Positions 16,588 through 25,722 of a DNA stretch of 64,000 nucleotides are shown here, in pieces. Origin of the DNA: Paenibacillus sp. FSL H7-0737 (GTDB lineage: Bacteria > Bacillota > Bacilli > Paenibacillales > Paenibacillaceae). The translations under genes were made by a program, and so were the position numbers. Under the pieces are notes generated by a model that searched no databases, was not told the DNA's origin, and saw nothing but the letters and a program-made list of their open reading frames with translations. Every line of letters begins with the position of its first letter. Within the stretch, counting starts at the first letter, position 1. Where the stretch lies: positions 1,860,001 to 1,924,000 of the forward strand of contig NZ_CP009279.1 of assembly GCF_000758545.1 (NCBI RefSeq), in the 5' to 3' direction.

Positions 16588-17481
16588 ATGTATCCGTTCG
16601 GAAAAGGTATAAAAAGATATTTACCGCTTCTGCTGCTTATGATTCCATTATCGTTGTACGTTATTTTTTATTTTGGACCCTCTATGATGACGGTCATTTA
16701 TTCATTTACAGATATTACTAACGTTCCAGGAAGCAAATTGAATTTCGTAGGCCTTGACAATTATTACAGTGTTTTTAACTCCGGAAATTCAGGCGAACGA
16801 TGGGATTCCATTATACGAACAGTTTATTTCATGGTCATTGTTACAATCGTACAAAACGGTGTCGGTCTCCTTATGGCCGTAGTGATTAATCAGAAGCTGA
16901 AAGGCGATTATTTTTATCGCGCAGTTTTCTTTTTGCCGGTTGTGCTCGGTGTATCGGTAGTTGCACTGGTATGGGGCTTGATGTTCGATCCGCTAAGTGG
17001 TCCCGTAAATCAACTGTATGATTCGTTGTTCGGTTATAAAGATATGTTCTTTGGAAGCTTCACCCATGCGTTTGGTTATATAATATTCACGCAAATTTGG
17101 ATGTACATGGGTTACTCCATGCTGATTTTCCTTGCAGGTCTTCAATCCGTTCCGAAAGATCTGTATGAAGCTGGATATATTGATGGTACCACGAAGTGGC
17201 AATCTTTTAAGAACATTACGTTCCCACTTATTGCTCCATCGTTCACCATTAATATTATTTTGTCCATTATCGGTGCGATGTCGACCTTTGATATTATTCT
17301 CGCAACTACGGACGGTCGCTTTAACACAAGAACGATGGCTTATGACGTGTATAAAGAGACGTTCCGTGGTTCTCTACAGATGGGACTTCCATCCGCGCTT
17401 TCTGTGGTGCAGTTCCTTATGATTCTGGTCTTCGTTGTATTTGCAGTTAAACAAATGCGTAAGAGAGAGGTGGAGTATTAA
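16588..17481 (+). CDS. Sugar ABC permease, MalF/UgpA-type
   Basis: A membrane permease of about 297 residues with six predicted helices and the cytoplasmic EAA loop EAGYIDGTTKWQSFKNI, which contacts the ATPase. It belongs to the binding-protein-dependent carbohydrate uptake family. The start could be the GTG at 16579 or the ATG at 16588; AGGTGAG lies just before the ATG. Its stop overlaps the start of the second permease by one base, so the two are translationally coupled and should form a heterodimer. No ATPase gene is present in the operon. Confidence 0.88.
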   Translation: MYPFGKGIKRYLPLLLLMIPLSLYVIFYFGPSMMTVIYSFTDITNVPGSKLNFVGLDNYYSVFNSGNSGERWDSIIRTVYFMVIVTIVQNGVGLLMAVVINQKLKGDYFYRAVFFLPVVLGVSVVALVWGLMFDPLSGPVNQLYDSLFGYKDMFFGSFTHAFGYIIFTQIWMYMGYSMLIFLAGLQSVPKDLYEAGYIDGTTKWQSFKNITFPLIAPSFTINIILSIIGAMSTFDIILATTDGRFNTRTMAYDVYKETFRGSLQMGLPSALSVVQFLMILVFVVFAVKQMRKREVEY

Positions 17482-18317
17482 TGAAAGATTCCAAAACCGC
17501 CAAAACTCTCTCCTATATTCTGATTGCAGTATTGCTTGTTTTGTATATCATGCCACTATTGTTTGTAATAAACATTTCATTCAAGTCTTTTTCGGACTAT
17601 TTGCTAGACCCGATCGGACTTGTGAAAAGTATTCAATGGGATAATTACAAGGAAGCTTGGTTAAAAGGTAATTTCTCTAATTATTTCATTAACAGTTTGC
17701 TGTACACAGTTGTAGCAACAGTGCTAACACTAATCGTATCGTTATTCGGAGCTTTCCCGGTGGCGAGAAATTATGTGAAGTGGAGCGGGTTTATTTATTT
17801 ATTCTTCTTGATGTCACAGTTCTTGCCTAACCCTATGGTTGCACAGTTCAAATTGATGCTTACCTTGAAACAAGAGCTTGGATTCGTGGGCTATGATACG
17901 AAGCTGGGTTATATTCTCCTAAAAACAGGAGGAACAGGGATCGTCTTCATGATGTTCGTAGGTTATATTAAAGGGATCAGCCGTGAGATGGATGAAGCTG
18001 CAGGTATGGATGGTGCTGGGTATATGCGGTATTTATTCCAGATCATTATGCCACTGATGAAACCTGTTATCGCAACAGGTGTTATCCTGACGGCGATTAC
18101 CATTTGGAATGACTTTGTAGGTCCAATCATGTATTTGCCAAGTCCGGAACATTATCCAATTACCTTCGGGCTTAAAGAATTCCGCGGTCAATACGGAAAC
18201 AACTGGCCTATGTTGGCGTGCGGTATCATGATCGTATCCGCACCACTTATCGTCCTGTACACCTTCATTCAAAAGTATATCGTTGACGGTGCATTGGCAG
18301 GTGCGGTTAAAGCTTAA
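17481..18317 (+). CDS. Sugar ABC permease, MalG/UgpE-type
   Basis: A 278-residue permease with six predicted helices and the EAA loop DEAAGMDGAGYMRYLFQI. It is the partner of the upstream permease, starting at the ATG that overlaps its stop codon. The C-terminus QKYIVDGALAGAVKA is typical of MalG-type subunits. The phosphorylase gene starts 29 bases downstream, which ties import to intracellular cleavage of the sugar. Confidence 0.88.
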   Translation: MKDSKTAKTLSYILIAVLLVLYIMPLLFVINISFKSFSDYLLDPIGLVKSIQWDNYKEAWLKGNFSNYFINSLLYTVVATVLTLIVSLFGAFPVARNYVKWSGFIYLFFLMSQFLPNPMVAQFKLMLTLKQELGFVGYDTKLGYILLKTGGTGIVFMMFVGYIKGISREMDEAAGMDGAGYMRYLFQIIMPLMKPVIATGVILTAITIWNDFVGPIMYLPSPEHYPITFGLKEFRGQYGNNWPMLACGIMIVSAPLIVLYTFIQKYIVDGALAGAVKA

Positions 18318-18346
18318 GTAGATGTGTAAATGAGAGGATGGGGACA

Positions 18347-21085
18347 ATGGACCGCAAAAAAATTCAAGGCTTTGAATTCACCGGAAAGGACGGGGAGTTC
18401 AAGCTTCAGCAACCGGATCATAGTAGTTTCTTATACTTCCCTCTAGTAAATGAGGGGGGAATGATGTCGACTGTAACCCCGAAGCTTCATGGTCAGGCGA
18501 CAACAGGTCATAATACATTTTTAACACCGCCATTATCTGTTGAAGATTTGCATAATTCACGCGCCTCGCGTAATTTCTGGGTTTACGTCGATGGCAAAGG
18601 TGCTTGGTCTGCAGCTGGAAACTCTGCTAAGCAAAATGCAGCGTTCTACACCCCATCTGCTGATGATGCAGTACTTGAGGCTGGATTTCTATGGCATCGT
18701 GTGACTCGCAGCAACTCTGAGATGGGTGTCAAAGCTGAGATTACCAGCTTCGTACCTAGCGGTAACGACAAGGTAGAACTTATGAAAGTTACGTTGACGA
18801 ATACGGGAACAGAGGAGCTTACTCTTACGCCAACGGCGGTAGTTCCCTTGTATGCCCGTTCCGCAGATGATCTGCGCGATCACAGACATGTAACTTCACT
18901 GCTGAACCGGATTTACACCTCAGCTTATGGTGTTGAGGTTCAACCTGCACTATCTTTCGATGAGCGTGGTCATCGCATTAATCACACTTCTTACGGTGTA
19001 TTTGGTGCAGAAGGTGATGGCAGTCAGCCTGATGGTTTCTTCCCGATTCAAGAAGAATTTATCGGTGAAGGTGGAAGTCTTGACTGGCCAGAAGCTGTTA
19101 TTCTGAATGCTACGCCAGAGATTGGTAAAGGTGGAGGAGTGGATAGAGAGGGTTATGAAGCCGTTGGTGGTCTTCGTTTTGCTTCAATTACCTTGTCTTC
19201 TGGTGCAAGCCATTCTTATGTCGTAGTTATGGCAATTGATAGTGATAGAATTAACGTTGAAGCGTTGATGAGTAAATATGGTACATCTGAAGCTTTTGAT
19301 CATCTGCTAGAGGAAACTAAAATGTTCTGGGCAGACAAAGTGAATATGGTTGAATTTCATACCGGCGACTCGGATGCAGATCAATGGATGAAATGGGTAA
19401 CCATCCAACCAGTCCTTAGAAGACTGTATGGTAACTCCTTCTTACCGTATCATGATTATGGAAGAGGCGGACGTGGCTGGCGAGATCTTTGGCAAGACTG
19501 TCTGGCACTGCTCATTATGGAGCCTGCCGAAGTTCGTAGCCTACTCTTCAACAATTACGCTGGTGTGAGAATTGATGGCAGTAACGCAACCATTATCGGT
19601 CAACAGCCAGGTGAATTTATCGCTGACCGTAACAATATCCCTCGTGTATGGATGGATCATGGGGCATGGCCATTTTTAACAACGATGCTCTATCTGGATC
19701 AGAGTGGTGATCTTGATTTCTTGTTGCAAGAACAGACTTATTTCCGGGATACTTTTATGAGTCGTTGTAAGGAACGTGACACTTCATGGAATACCTCTGT
19801 AGGCAGTGATCTTAGAACAGTTTCTGGGGAAATCTACAAAGGTACAATTCTGGAACACATTTTACTGCAAAATCTAGTTCCGTTCTTTAATGTAGGAGAA
19901 CATAATAATATCCTGCTCGAAGGCGCGGACTGGAATGATGGCCTTGATATGGGGGCGGATCGCGGAGAGAGTGTAGCATTTACATCTTTCTATGCTAGCA
20001 ATCTATTGGATATTTCCCGGGTCCTACGTAACCTTAAGACTTCTAAAGGTCAGGAAACTGTTGAATTAGCCGAAGAAATGCAGCTACTGCTGGATACCCT
20101 TAACGAGTCTGTGGATTATGGTTCTGTATCAGGTAAACATGAGAGATTGGATCGATATTATGCTGCCGCACCAAATAAGGTGAGTGGAGTTCGTGTATCT
20201 CTCGATATTGATAAAGTAGCTGACGATCTGGAACAAAAAGCGGAATGGTTATTTAACCATTTGCGTAGCAACGAGTGGGTACAGAGTGAGAATGGCGATG
20301 GCTGGTTTAATGGTTATTATAATAACGATGGTGAACAGGTAGAGGGTGAATTTTCTGAAGGCGTTCGTATGACGCTTACGGGCCAAGTGTTCCCGCTTAT
20401 GGGTCATGCAGCGGCTCCGGAGCAAATTCCACACATTATAGCTGCTGTAGATCGTAATCTATTTGATGATAAGATTGGATACAGGCTTAATTCACGTTTC
20501 GGTGGGATTCAGCAAAATCTGGGTCGTGCTTTTGGTTTTGCTTTTGGCCATAAAGAAAATGGGGCCATGTTCAGTCACATGACCATCATGTACGGAAATG
20601 CGTTGTACAAACGTGGTTATGTAAAAGAAGGTCATAAGGTCCTCGAATCTCTTTACAGCTTGAGTACGGATTTCGAAAAAGCTCGTATCTACCCAGGTAT
20701 TCCTGAATATATTAACGAGCAAGGCAGAGGGATGTACACGTATCTAACAGGCTCCGCAAGCTGGCTCTTGCTAACCATGGTCACTGAAGTATTTGGTGTG
20801 AAGGGCAAGCTGGGAGATCTATTGTTAGAACCTAAATTAGTAAAAGAACAATTTGATTCCGAGGGTAAAGCATCAATTAAGACGATCTTTGCAGATCGTG
20901 AGTTTGAAGTGGTCTATAAAGCCACTGGAAGCTTTAACTACGGAGAGTACCAAATACACTCCGTTACGTTGAACGGCAGCGAGGTGACGCTGCAGCGCGG
21001 CTCAGGAAGTGCGATTATTCCACGTGAGGAGCTACTTGCTCTGCAGACAGAGAAGCTTCACGTGATTGAAGTGACTCTGGCGTAA
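18347..21085 (+). CDS. GH94-family glycoside phosphorylase
   Basis: A 912-residue GH94 protein (cellobiose/cellodextrin phosphorylase family), which splits beta-linked gluco-oligosaccharides with phosphate to release glucose 1-phosphate. It has an N-terminal beta-sandwich, then an (alpha/alpha)6 barrel with GRGGRGWRDLWQDC and GADWNDGLDM. The catalytic acid is expected in the latter (Asp528, DWND). It has no signal peptide, so it acts in the cytoplasm on imported sugar. Substrate linkage cannot be read with certainty; cellodextrins or 1,2-beta-gluco-oligosaccharides are both possible. An ATG at 18338 is in frame, but GAGGATGGGG favours 18347. Confidence 0.85.
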   Translation: MDRKKIQGFEFTGKDGEFKLQQPDHSSFLYFPLVNEGGMMSTVTPKLHGQATTGHNTFLTPPLSVEDLHNSRASRNFWVYVDGKGAWSAAGNSAKQNAAFYTPSADDAVLEAGFLWHRVTRSNSEMGVKAEITSFVPSGNDKVELMKVTLTNTGTEELTLTPTAVVPLYARSADDLRDHRHVTSLLNRIYTSAYGVEVQPALSFDERGHRINHTSYGVFGAEGDGSQPDGFFPIQEEFIGEGGSLDWPEAVILNATPEIGKGGGVDREGYEAVGGLRFASITLSSGASHSYVVVMAIDSDRINVEALMSKYGTSEAFDHLLEETKMFWADKVNMVEFHTGDSDADQWMKWVTIQPVLRRLYGNSFLPYHDYGRGGRGWRDLWQDCLALLIMEPAEVRSLLFNNYAGVRIDGSNATIIGQQPGEFIADRNNIPRVWMDHGAWPFLTTMLYLDQSGDLDFLLQEQTYFRDTFMSRCKERDTSWNTSVGSDLRTVSGEIYKGTILEHILLQNLVPFFNVGEHNNILLEGADWNDGLDMGADRGESVAFTSFYASNLLDISRVLRNLKTSKGQETVELAEEMQLLLDTLNESVDYGSVSGKHERLDRYYAAAPNKVSGVRVSLDIDKVADDLEQKAEWLFNHLRSNEWVQSENGDGWFNGYYNNDGEQVEGEFSEGVRMTLTGQVFPLMGHAAAPEQIPHIIAAVDRNLFDDKIGYRLNSRFGGIQQNLGRAFGFAFGHKENGAMFSHMTIMYGNALYKRGYVKEGHKVLESLYSLSTDFEKARIYPGIPEYINEQGRGMYTYLTGSASWLLLTMVTEVFGVKGKLGDLLLEPKLVKEQFDSEGKASIKTIFADREFEVVYKATGSFNYGEYQIHSVTLNGSEVTLQRGSGSAIIPREELLALQTEKLHVIEVTLA

Positions 21086-21104
21086 TCTTAACTAGAATTT
21101 TTAT

Positions 21105-21147
21105 AAACGTCTGCACCGTTATGAATAGCGGCTGCAGACGTTTTTTT
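21105..21147 (+). terminator. Terminator after the GH94 gene
   Basis: AAACGTCTGCA pairs with TGCAGACGTTT, with an inner CCG/CGG, then a run of seven T. It ends the sugar operon. Confidence 0.9.
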
Positions 21148-21235
21148 GAAAATTATAAAAACTAAGGTTCTTCATAAATGATATAATGGGGCTAATTTAC
21201 TTATTTGTTGAATGATTGAAAGGGGTTTGTGTAGG

Positions 21236-22123
21236 ATGGGTTACAGGCTGTCAAATGGCGTATTATCTGTGGATATCGCTGATATTGGAGAAGATTATAA
21301 AGGGACTCGTTTTGACTGGACGGGGTTTATCACACAGGTTACGTTAGAAAAGGGTAACCATACGTTTTGTGTGCCAGAGAGCTTGAAGGAAGGCGAGGGT
21401 ACTGGCGGAAGTGGACTATGCAACGAGTTTGGCATTTCCCGGGCAATTGGGTATGATGAAGCGCCGATCGGAGGCTGGTTTCCAAAGCCCGGAATCGGAT
21501 TGTTACAAAAGCTGGATTCGCAGAGCTATAGCTTTCATAATAAATATCCACTAACCCCCTTTGCTGTTGATATGGAGGTTAGGGATGATTCGATTACATA
21601 TACTGTCCAGCCGATGGAAAGTAATGGATACGCGATGCTTTTGACCAAAACGATCTCTATAAAGGACGACCAATTGAAAATTGCATATGAATTGCATAAC
21701 AAGGGGGATAAGCCAATCCTAACCGAGGAGTACATCCACAATTTCGTAGGAATTGATGGTTTGAATATAGGTTCGGATTTTGAGTTGCGCCTCTCGAATG
21801 GGCTCAAAGTAGTAGAACCAGAATCTCAATACACGAATAATTTGCTAGAGGTATCTGGTAATACCCTTACTTGGTCAGAAGAGCCAGATCGGTCATTTTA
21901 CTGCAAGCTGAGTGGCTGGGGAGGCCCAGAGGCTGAGTTCAATTGGGAGTTGGTTCATAAGCCTAGTGGAACAGGAGTACGCGAGAGCGGAGATTTCCCA
22001 GTAGCACGAATGGCGCTATGGGGAGAACGCCATGTGGTCTCACCTGAAGTTTTTGTGAACATTAGTCTTTTACCGCATGAAAGCAAGTCCTGGAGCCGAA
22101 CTTATCATTTTTTCACGTCATGA
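21236..22123 (+). CDS. Aldose 1-epimerase / galactose mutarotase-like protein
   Basis: A protein of about 295 residues with a beta-sandwich pattern of the galactose mutarotase-like superfamily (MGYRLSNGVLSVDIADIG, GGWFPKPGIGLLQK, EEYIHNFVGIDG, ALWGERHVVSPE). It has no signal peptide. Mutarotases interconvert sugar anomers, and the gene follows the GH94 operon, so a role in the same sugar pathway is reasonable but unproven. The frame is open from 21212; the ATG at 21236 lies 10 bases after GAAAGGGG. A TATAAT at 21182-21187 has no good -35 partner. It could also be a non-catalytic hexose-binding homologue. Confidence 0.65.
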   Translation: MGYRLSNGVLSVDIADIGEDYKGTRFDWTGFITQVTLEKGNHTFCVPESLKEGEGTGGSGLCNEFGISRAIGYDEAPIGGWFPKPGIGLLQKLDSQSYSFHNKYPLTPFAVDMEVRDDSITYTVQPMESNGYAMLLTKTISIKDDQLKIAYELHNKGDKPILTEEYIHNFVGIDGLNIGSDFELRLSNGLKVVEPESQYTNNLLEVSGNTLTWSEEPDRSFYCKLSGWGGPEAEFNWELVHKPSGTGVRESGDFPVARMALWGERHVVSPEVFVNISLLPHESKSWSRTYHFFTS

Positions 22124-22160
22124 TAAGCAGTAATCAAAGCTTTTATGTGAATAATTATAC

Positions 22161-22189
22161 TTGCTGGTGTGTGAGATTATTGCTATCAT
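22161..22189 (+). promoter_or_regulatory. Candidate sigma-A promoter for serC
   Basis: TTGCTG, 17 bp, TATCAT, ending 45 bp before the serC start codon. Confidence 0.5.
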
Positions 22190-22233
22190 AAGCGATATCC
22201 ATATTGATAGGAGAGAAAGGGTGGGGAGTAGTT

Positions 22234-23322
22234 TTGAATAAGAGAGCATACAATTTTAATGCCGGACCGGCAGCATTGCCGCTTACGGTACTGGAACGCG
22301 CACAAGCGGAGTTTGTTGATTTCCGAGAAAGTGGAATGTCTATCATGGAGATGTCGCACCGTGGAGCAATCTACGAATCCGTGCATAATGAAGCGCAGGA
22401 ACGTCTGCTTTCGCTCCTCGGCAATCCGAAGGGCTATAAGGTATTATTCGTACAAGGTGGAGCAAGCACACAGTTTGCTATGATCCCTATGAACCTGATT
22501 TCCGAAGGCCAAGTAGGTAGCTATGTTATGACAGGTAGCTGGGCAGATAAGGCTTATAAAGAAGCTAAATTGGTAGGGGGCGCTCATGTTGCTGCTTCTT
22601 CCGAAGACAAGAAATTCTTAGCTATACCTGAATTGAGTTCGATTAAAGCTGCGGAAAATGCTGCCTACCTTCACGTTACTTCCAATGAGACCATTGAAGG
22701 AACGCAATATGCAGAATATCCGGATGCTGGCTCGATTCCGCTCATCGCAGATATGTCCAGTGATATCCTTTGCCGGCCAATCGATGTCAACCAATTCGGA
22801 ATGATCTATGCTGGAGCACAAAAGAACCTTGGTCCTTCCGGTGTGACTGTAGTTATTGCTAAAGAGGAATTGCTCGCAGAATCACCTTCTAACATTCCAA
22901 CTATCATGCGTTACAGCACTCATTACAAAAATAACTCTCTTTACAATACACCTCCATCTTTCTCTGTATATATGGTTAACGAAGTATTAAAATGGATTGA
23001 GGAGCAAGGTGGTCTTGCTGGTATCCATTCCAAGAACCTTGAAAAAGCGGGTCTATTATATGATCACATCGATGGAAGTGACGGCTTCTACAGTGGTGTT
23101 GCTGAGAAGAGCAGTCGCTCCATTATGAACGTTACCTTCCGGATGCAATCGGAAGAACTCGAAAAACGGTTTGTTAAAGCTGCTGAACTGGAAGGTTTTG
23201 TCGGCTTAAAGGGACATCGTAGTGTGGGTGGCTTGCGCGCTTCCATTTACAATGCAGTTCCTTACGAAAGTGTTAAAGCACTTTCTGATTTCATGAACCA
23301 TTTCCGGCAAACTCAAGGTTAA
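22234..23322 (+). CDS. serC: Phosphoserine aminotransferase
   Basis: A 362-residue class V PLP aminotransferase making 3-phosphoserine in serine biosynthesis (and a vitamin B6 precursor in some species). The N-terminus NKRAYNFNAGPAALP and AGAQKNLGPSG, with the PLP lysine Lys197, are diagnostic, as is GHRSVGGLRASIYNA near the end. The start is probably the TTG at 22234 after GGTGGGGAG, which gives the family length. An upstream in-frame TTG at 22204 would add ten unusual residues. No serA or serB lies in the window. Confidence 0.93.
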   Translation: MNKRAYNFNAGPAALPLTVLERAQAEFVDFRESGMSIMEMSHRGAIYESVHNEAQERLLSLLGNPKGYKVLFVQGGASTQFAMIPMNLISEGQVGSYVMTGSWADKAYKEAKLVGGAHVAASSEDKKFLAIPELSSIKAAENAAYLHVTSNETIEGTQYAEYPDAGSIPLIADMSSDILCRPIDVNQFGMIYAGAQKNLGPSGVTVVIAKEELLAESPSNIPTIMRYSTHYKNNSLYNTPPSFSVYMVNEVLKWIEEQGGLAGIHSKNLEKAGLLYDHIDGSDGFYSGVAEKSSRSIMNVTFRMQSEELEKRFVKAAELEGFVGLKGHRSVGGLRASIYNAVPYESVKALSDFMNHFRQTQG

Positions 23323-23335
23323 TGAACTCTATCGT

Positions 23336-23366
23336 AAACCTTCCGCCTATGGGTGGAAGGTTTTCA
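23336..23366 (+). terminator. Terminator after serC
   Basis: AAACCTTCCGCC, short TAT loop, GGGTGGAAGGTTTT. Confidence 0.85.
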
Positions 23367-23445
23367 GTTTGTTTGGAGAAGCTATGGTTATGCAGTAGAG
23401 TAAAACATCTGGCTATTAAGCCTTTAGAGAGGAAGGAACCATATA

Positions 23446-23910
23446 ATGGCACTCCATATCGTATTAGTTGAGCCGGAAATACCGGCCAATACTGGAAACA
23501 TTGCGCGTACCTGCGCAGCAACAGGCACTCATCTTCATTTGGTTCGCCCGCTCGGATTCCGTACAGACGATGCTACATTGAAAAGAGCAGGATTGGATTA
23601 CTGGCACGCTGTTAACATTGAATACCACGACTCTTTTGCTGAGGTACTTGAGAAGTACAGTGAGGGACGTTTCTTTTACGCAACGACGAAAGCGGAGAAG
23701 AGATATAGCGATTTTGATTTTCAAGATGGAGACTTCTTTGTCTTTGGTAAAGAAACGAAGGGGCTTTCTGCTGAAATTCTGGAAGCGGGTAAAGAAACAA
23801 AAATGCGCATGCCAATGAGTGATGCCGTGAGATCGCTTAATTTATCGAATTCTGCAGCTATTATTGTATATGAAGCCCTTCGACAGCTGGATTTTCCTAA
23901 TCTTGTTTAG
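23446..23910 (+). CDS. trmL: tRNA (cytidine/uridine-34 2'-O)-methyltransferase
   Basis: A 154-residue SPOUT methyltransferase. Signatures are MALHIVLVEPEIPANTGNIAR, DYWHAVN, FVFGKETKGLS and RSLNLSNSAAIIVYEALRQ, which form the knotted SAM-binding site. TrmL (CspR/YibK) methylates the wobble ribose of tRNA-Leu. The start follows GAGGAAGG. It is a monocistronic gene between serC and the AbrB-type gene. Confidence 0.92.
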   Translation: MALHIVLVEPEIPANTGNIARTCAATGTHLHLVRPLGFRTDDATLKRAGLDYWHAVNIEYHDSFAEVLEKYSEGRFFYATTKAEKRYSDFDFQDGDFFVFGKETKGLSAEILEAGKETKMRMPMSDAVRSLNLSNSAAIIVYEALRQLDFPNLV

Positions 23911-23944
23911 AAAAAAGACATTTTTTTTGTTTTTTTCAGCAGGA

Positions 23945-23971
23945 TTCGACATTTTAATAACGAAATATAAT
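23945..23971 (+). promoter_or_regulatory. Spo0A-like box at the promoter of the AbrB-type gene
   Basis: TTCGACA (23945-23951) is a perfect inverted 0A box (TGTCGAA). It sits at the -35 position 15 bp before TATAAT (23966-23971). Spo0A represses abrB in B. subtilis, so a parallel control is plausible. Confidence 0.5.
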
Positions 23972-24034
23972 GAATGAGCCGAAATATATAGTAGCTACAA
24001 ATTATTAGTTGAACAGGAGAGGTGTACGTTAGAT

Positions 24035-24289
24035 ATGAAACCTGCTGGTGTAGTTCGCAAAGTGGATCAGCTGGGTAGAATTGTTCTGCCTAAGTCCCTG
24101 CGTAAAAGGTATCAGATGAATGAAGGCGACCCGGTTGAAATTTTGGTACAGGGTGACCATATCATCTTGGAGCGTTACCGTCCAAAATGTGTTTTCTGCG
24201 GATCAATGGAAGGTGTGAGTGAATATAAAGATCGTTATATTTGCGCTGCATGCCTCTCAGAAATGACGCAATTGCCAAGACACGCCTAG
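24035..24289 (+). CDS. AbrB/SpoVT-type regulator with C-terminal zinc-ribbon-like cysteines
   Basis: An 84-residue protein. Residues 1-50 are a clear AbrB DNA-binding swapped-hairpin domain (GVVRKVDQLGRIVLPKSLR). In place of the AbrB dimerisation tail there is a short segment with Cys52-x2-Cys55 and Cys70-x2-Cys73, which should bind a metal ion. The promoter region holds a Spo0A-like box. It is probably a transition-state regulator linked to sporulation. The target genes and the role of the metal site are unknown. The ribosome site is ACAGGAGAGG. Confidence 0.85.
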   Translation: MKPAGVVRKVDQLGRIVLPKSLRKRYQMNEGDPVEILVQGDHIILERYRPKCVFCGSMEGVSEYKDRYICAACLSEMTQLPRHA

Positions 24290-24344
24290 GAAGTACATAT
24301 TTACACATTTAGAATTCTGACAGCCAATAGTTTTCTAAAAAAAG

Positions 24345-24391
24345 AAACTGTCCCATTCGTAGATTTCTCTACTTATGTGGCAGTTTTTTTG
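24345..24391 (+). terminator. Terminator after the AbrB-type gene
   Basis: AAACTGTCCCA pairs, with one mismatch and one G-T pair, with TGTGGCAGTTT, then a T run. Confidence 0.75.
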
Positions 24392-24403
24392 TTTCAGGCT
24401 TAT

Positions 24404-24441
24404 AAAAAATGCCTCAGAGCCAAGTGGCTGCTGAGGCATTT
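24404..24441 (-). terminator. Terminator of the minus-strand small membrane protein gene
   Basis: AAATGCCTCAG (24407-24417) pairs with CTGAGGCATTT (24431-24441). Read on the minus strand it ends in a run of six T. Confidence 0.8.
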
Positions 24442-24446
24442 CTTGC

Positions 24447-24551
24447 TTATAGACCTTTTGTTTTGTCGTCGTTGTAAGATGAGGTAAGGATGCCGACCAT
24501 AAATAACACAAATACGATAGTTACGATCCAAAAGGTTAATGAGAACGACAT
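24447..24551 (-). CDS. Small single-span membrane protein (34 aa)
   Basis: The product is 34 residues: one strongly hydrophobic helix (LTFWIVTIVFVLFMVGIL) and a charged tail, SSYNDDKTKGL. The frame is open from 24644, but a consensus GGAGGT lies 6 bases before the ATG at 24551, which decides the start. A terminator follows directly. No family was recognised. The strong ribosome site and tight terminator argue that it is a real peptide, perhaps a partner of a membrane complex. Confidence 0.65.
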   Translation of the reverse strand: MSFSLTFWIVTIVFVLFMVGILTSSYNDDKTKGL

Positions 24552-24654
24552 ACTGGCACCTCCATTAGCAAATGTATTCGTTATCAAGATTATACCCTGC
24601 AAATCAATAAAAATAAACGCAAATGTGATATGTTGCATAGACATTTTACTATAA

Positions 24655-25722
24655 TCATTTAAAAAACAGGAAATTGGTTGGTACAGCTCTAAGATTTCCG
24701 TCTGATGGCTTGTTGACTACTCTTCCATTGAAGATGAGTGATGACGATCCTCCACCATCCAGATTATAAGCATCCATGACACCCATGTTATATAGCTTGT
24801 TCTGAATTTCCTCTAGTCGGGCACCAGAGCTGCCAAGCTCATTATAGCCATCCGCTACAAAGATGAGAAGCTGATCATCCTTATAATTACCGATTACTGT
24901 ACGTGGCGCCCGATTGGGGGATGTTTTCCACTTTTCCGGGATCGGTACTTTGACGTTATTCTTAAGTAGAACAGGCACAAAGGTTGCACCAAATACGGGT
25001 TCGAGTTGATCTAACTGTGCGCGACTGTAAAATTTCCCGCCGATTAACTGTCCGGACTTGTTCAGACCTACGAAGCTGAGATCCTTGAATGTCGGCTCGA
25101 AACCATTGAGATACTTTCCATCAACCACAGTAGTGCTTAAGGGATAGCGTTTTCCGGCTTTATCCGCAAAACCTCCAGCATTAATACCTGCAATAGCACC
25201 ATGACTTTGTACAGCGTGCATAGTGGTTTCTGCGCCACCAGTAGCTTCCTTCGCAAGACTCATTTGCATCGCAGTTGGATCCTTCAATTTGATCTTCAAA
25301 GCATAGGCCTTATAGTTACCTGGATTCAGCTTATACAGCTCGATTCTAATCCGGTCGCTAGTAAGGACCTCAGAAGGTATTCCAAGCTTGGCAGATATCC
25401 GGCGGTTATAGATAAGCTCAGGACGGCTCGCTTGAGTCTTCGCTGTCTCGACTAACTTATTCATAGCAGTAGTGGTTCCTTTATATAGCTTAGCGCTAGC
25501 GCTGACTGCATCTATGGTGTAGGATGCAGTGCCTTCGGCTAGGGTTAAATCCTTTTTTAGGACAGCTGTTTCATTCAAAGGCCCTGAGATAGGTGCGAAT
25601 TGTCCTACATCAAGATCCAGCTCGAGCGGAGGTCTATACCACCACATACATATCAGTAAACCTAAAAAAGGTGCGGTCAGAAGCATAAAGAAACGGTTCA
25701 CTCTCTTGACTGGCGTCATCAT
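24655..25722 (-). CDS. Phosphodiester glycosidase family (NAGPA-domain) exported protein
   Basis: A 355-residue protein with an N-terminal membrane anchor (FFMLLTAPFLGLLICMWWY), a spacer, and a C-terminal NAGPA/DUF2233 domain with AGINAGGF, RAPRTVIG, FVADGY and NLDGGGSSSLIFNG. Family members remove or expose phosphodiester-linked sugars, and in Bacilli may act on wall polymers. Its ATG overlaps the stop codon of the upstream gene (ATGA), so the two are co-translated. No substrate can be inferred from the context. Confidence 0.82.
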   Translation of the reverse strand: MMTPVKRVNRFFMLLTAPFLGLLICMWWYRPPLELDLDVGQFAPISGPLNETAVLKKDLTLAEGTASYTIDAVSASAKLYKGTTTAMNKLVETAKTQASRPELIYNRRISAKLGIPSEVLTSDRIRIELYKLNPGNYKAYALKIKLKDPTAMQMSLAKEATGGAETTMHAVQSHGAIAGINAGGFADKAGKRYPLSTTVVDGKYLNGFEPTFKDLSFVGLNKSGQLIGGKFYSRAQLDQLEPVFGATFVPVLLKNNVKVPIPEKWKTSPNRAPRTVIGNYKDDQLLIFVADGYNELGSSGARLEEIQNKLYNMGVMDAYNLDGGGSSSLIFNGRVVNKPSDGNLRAVPTNFLFFK

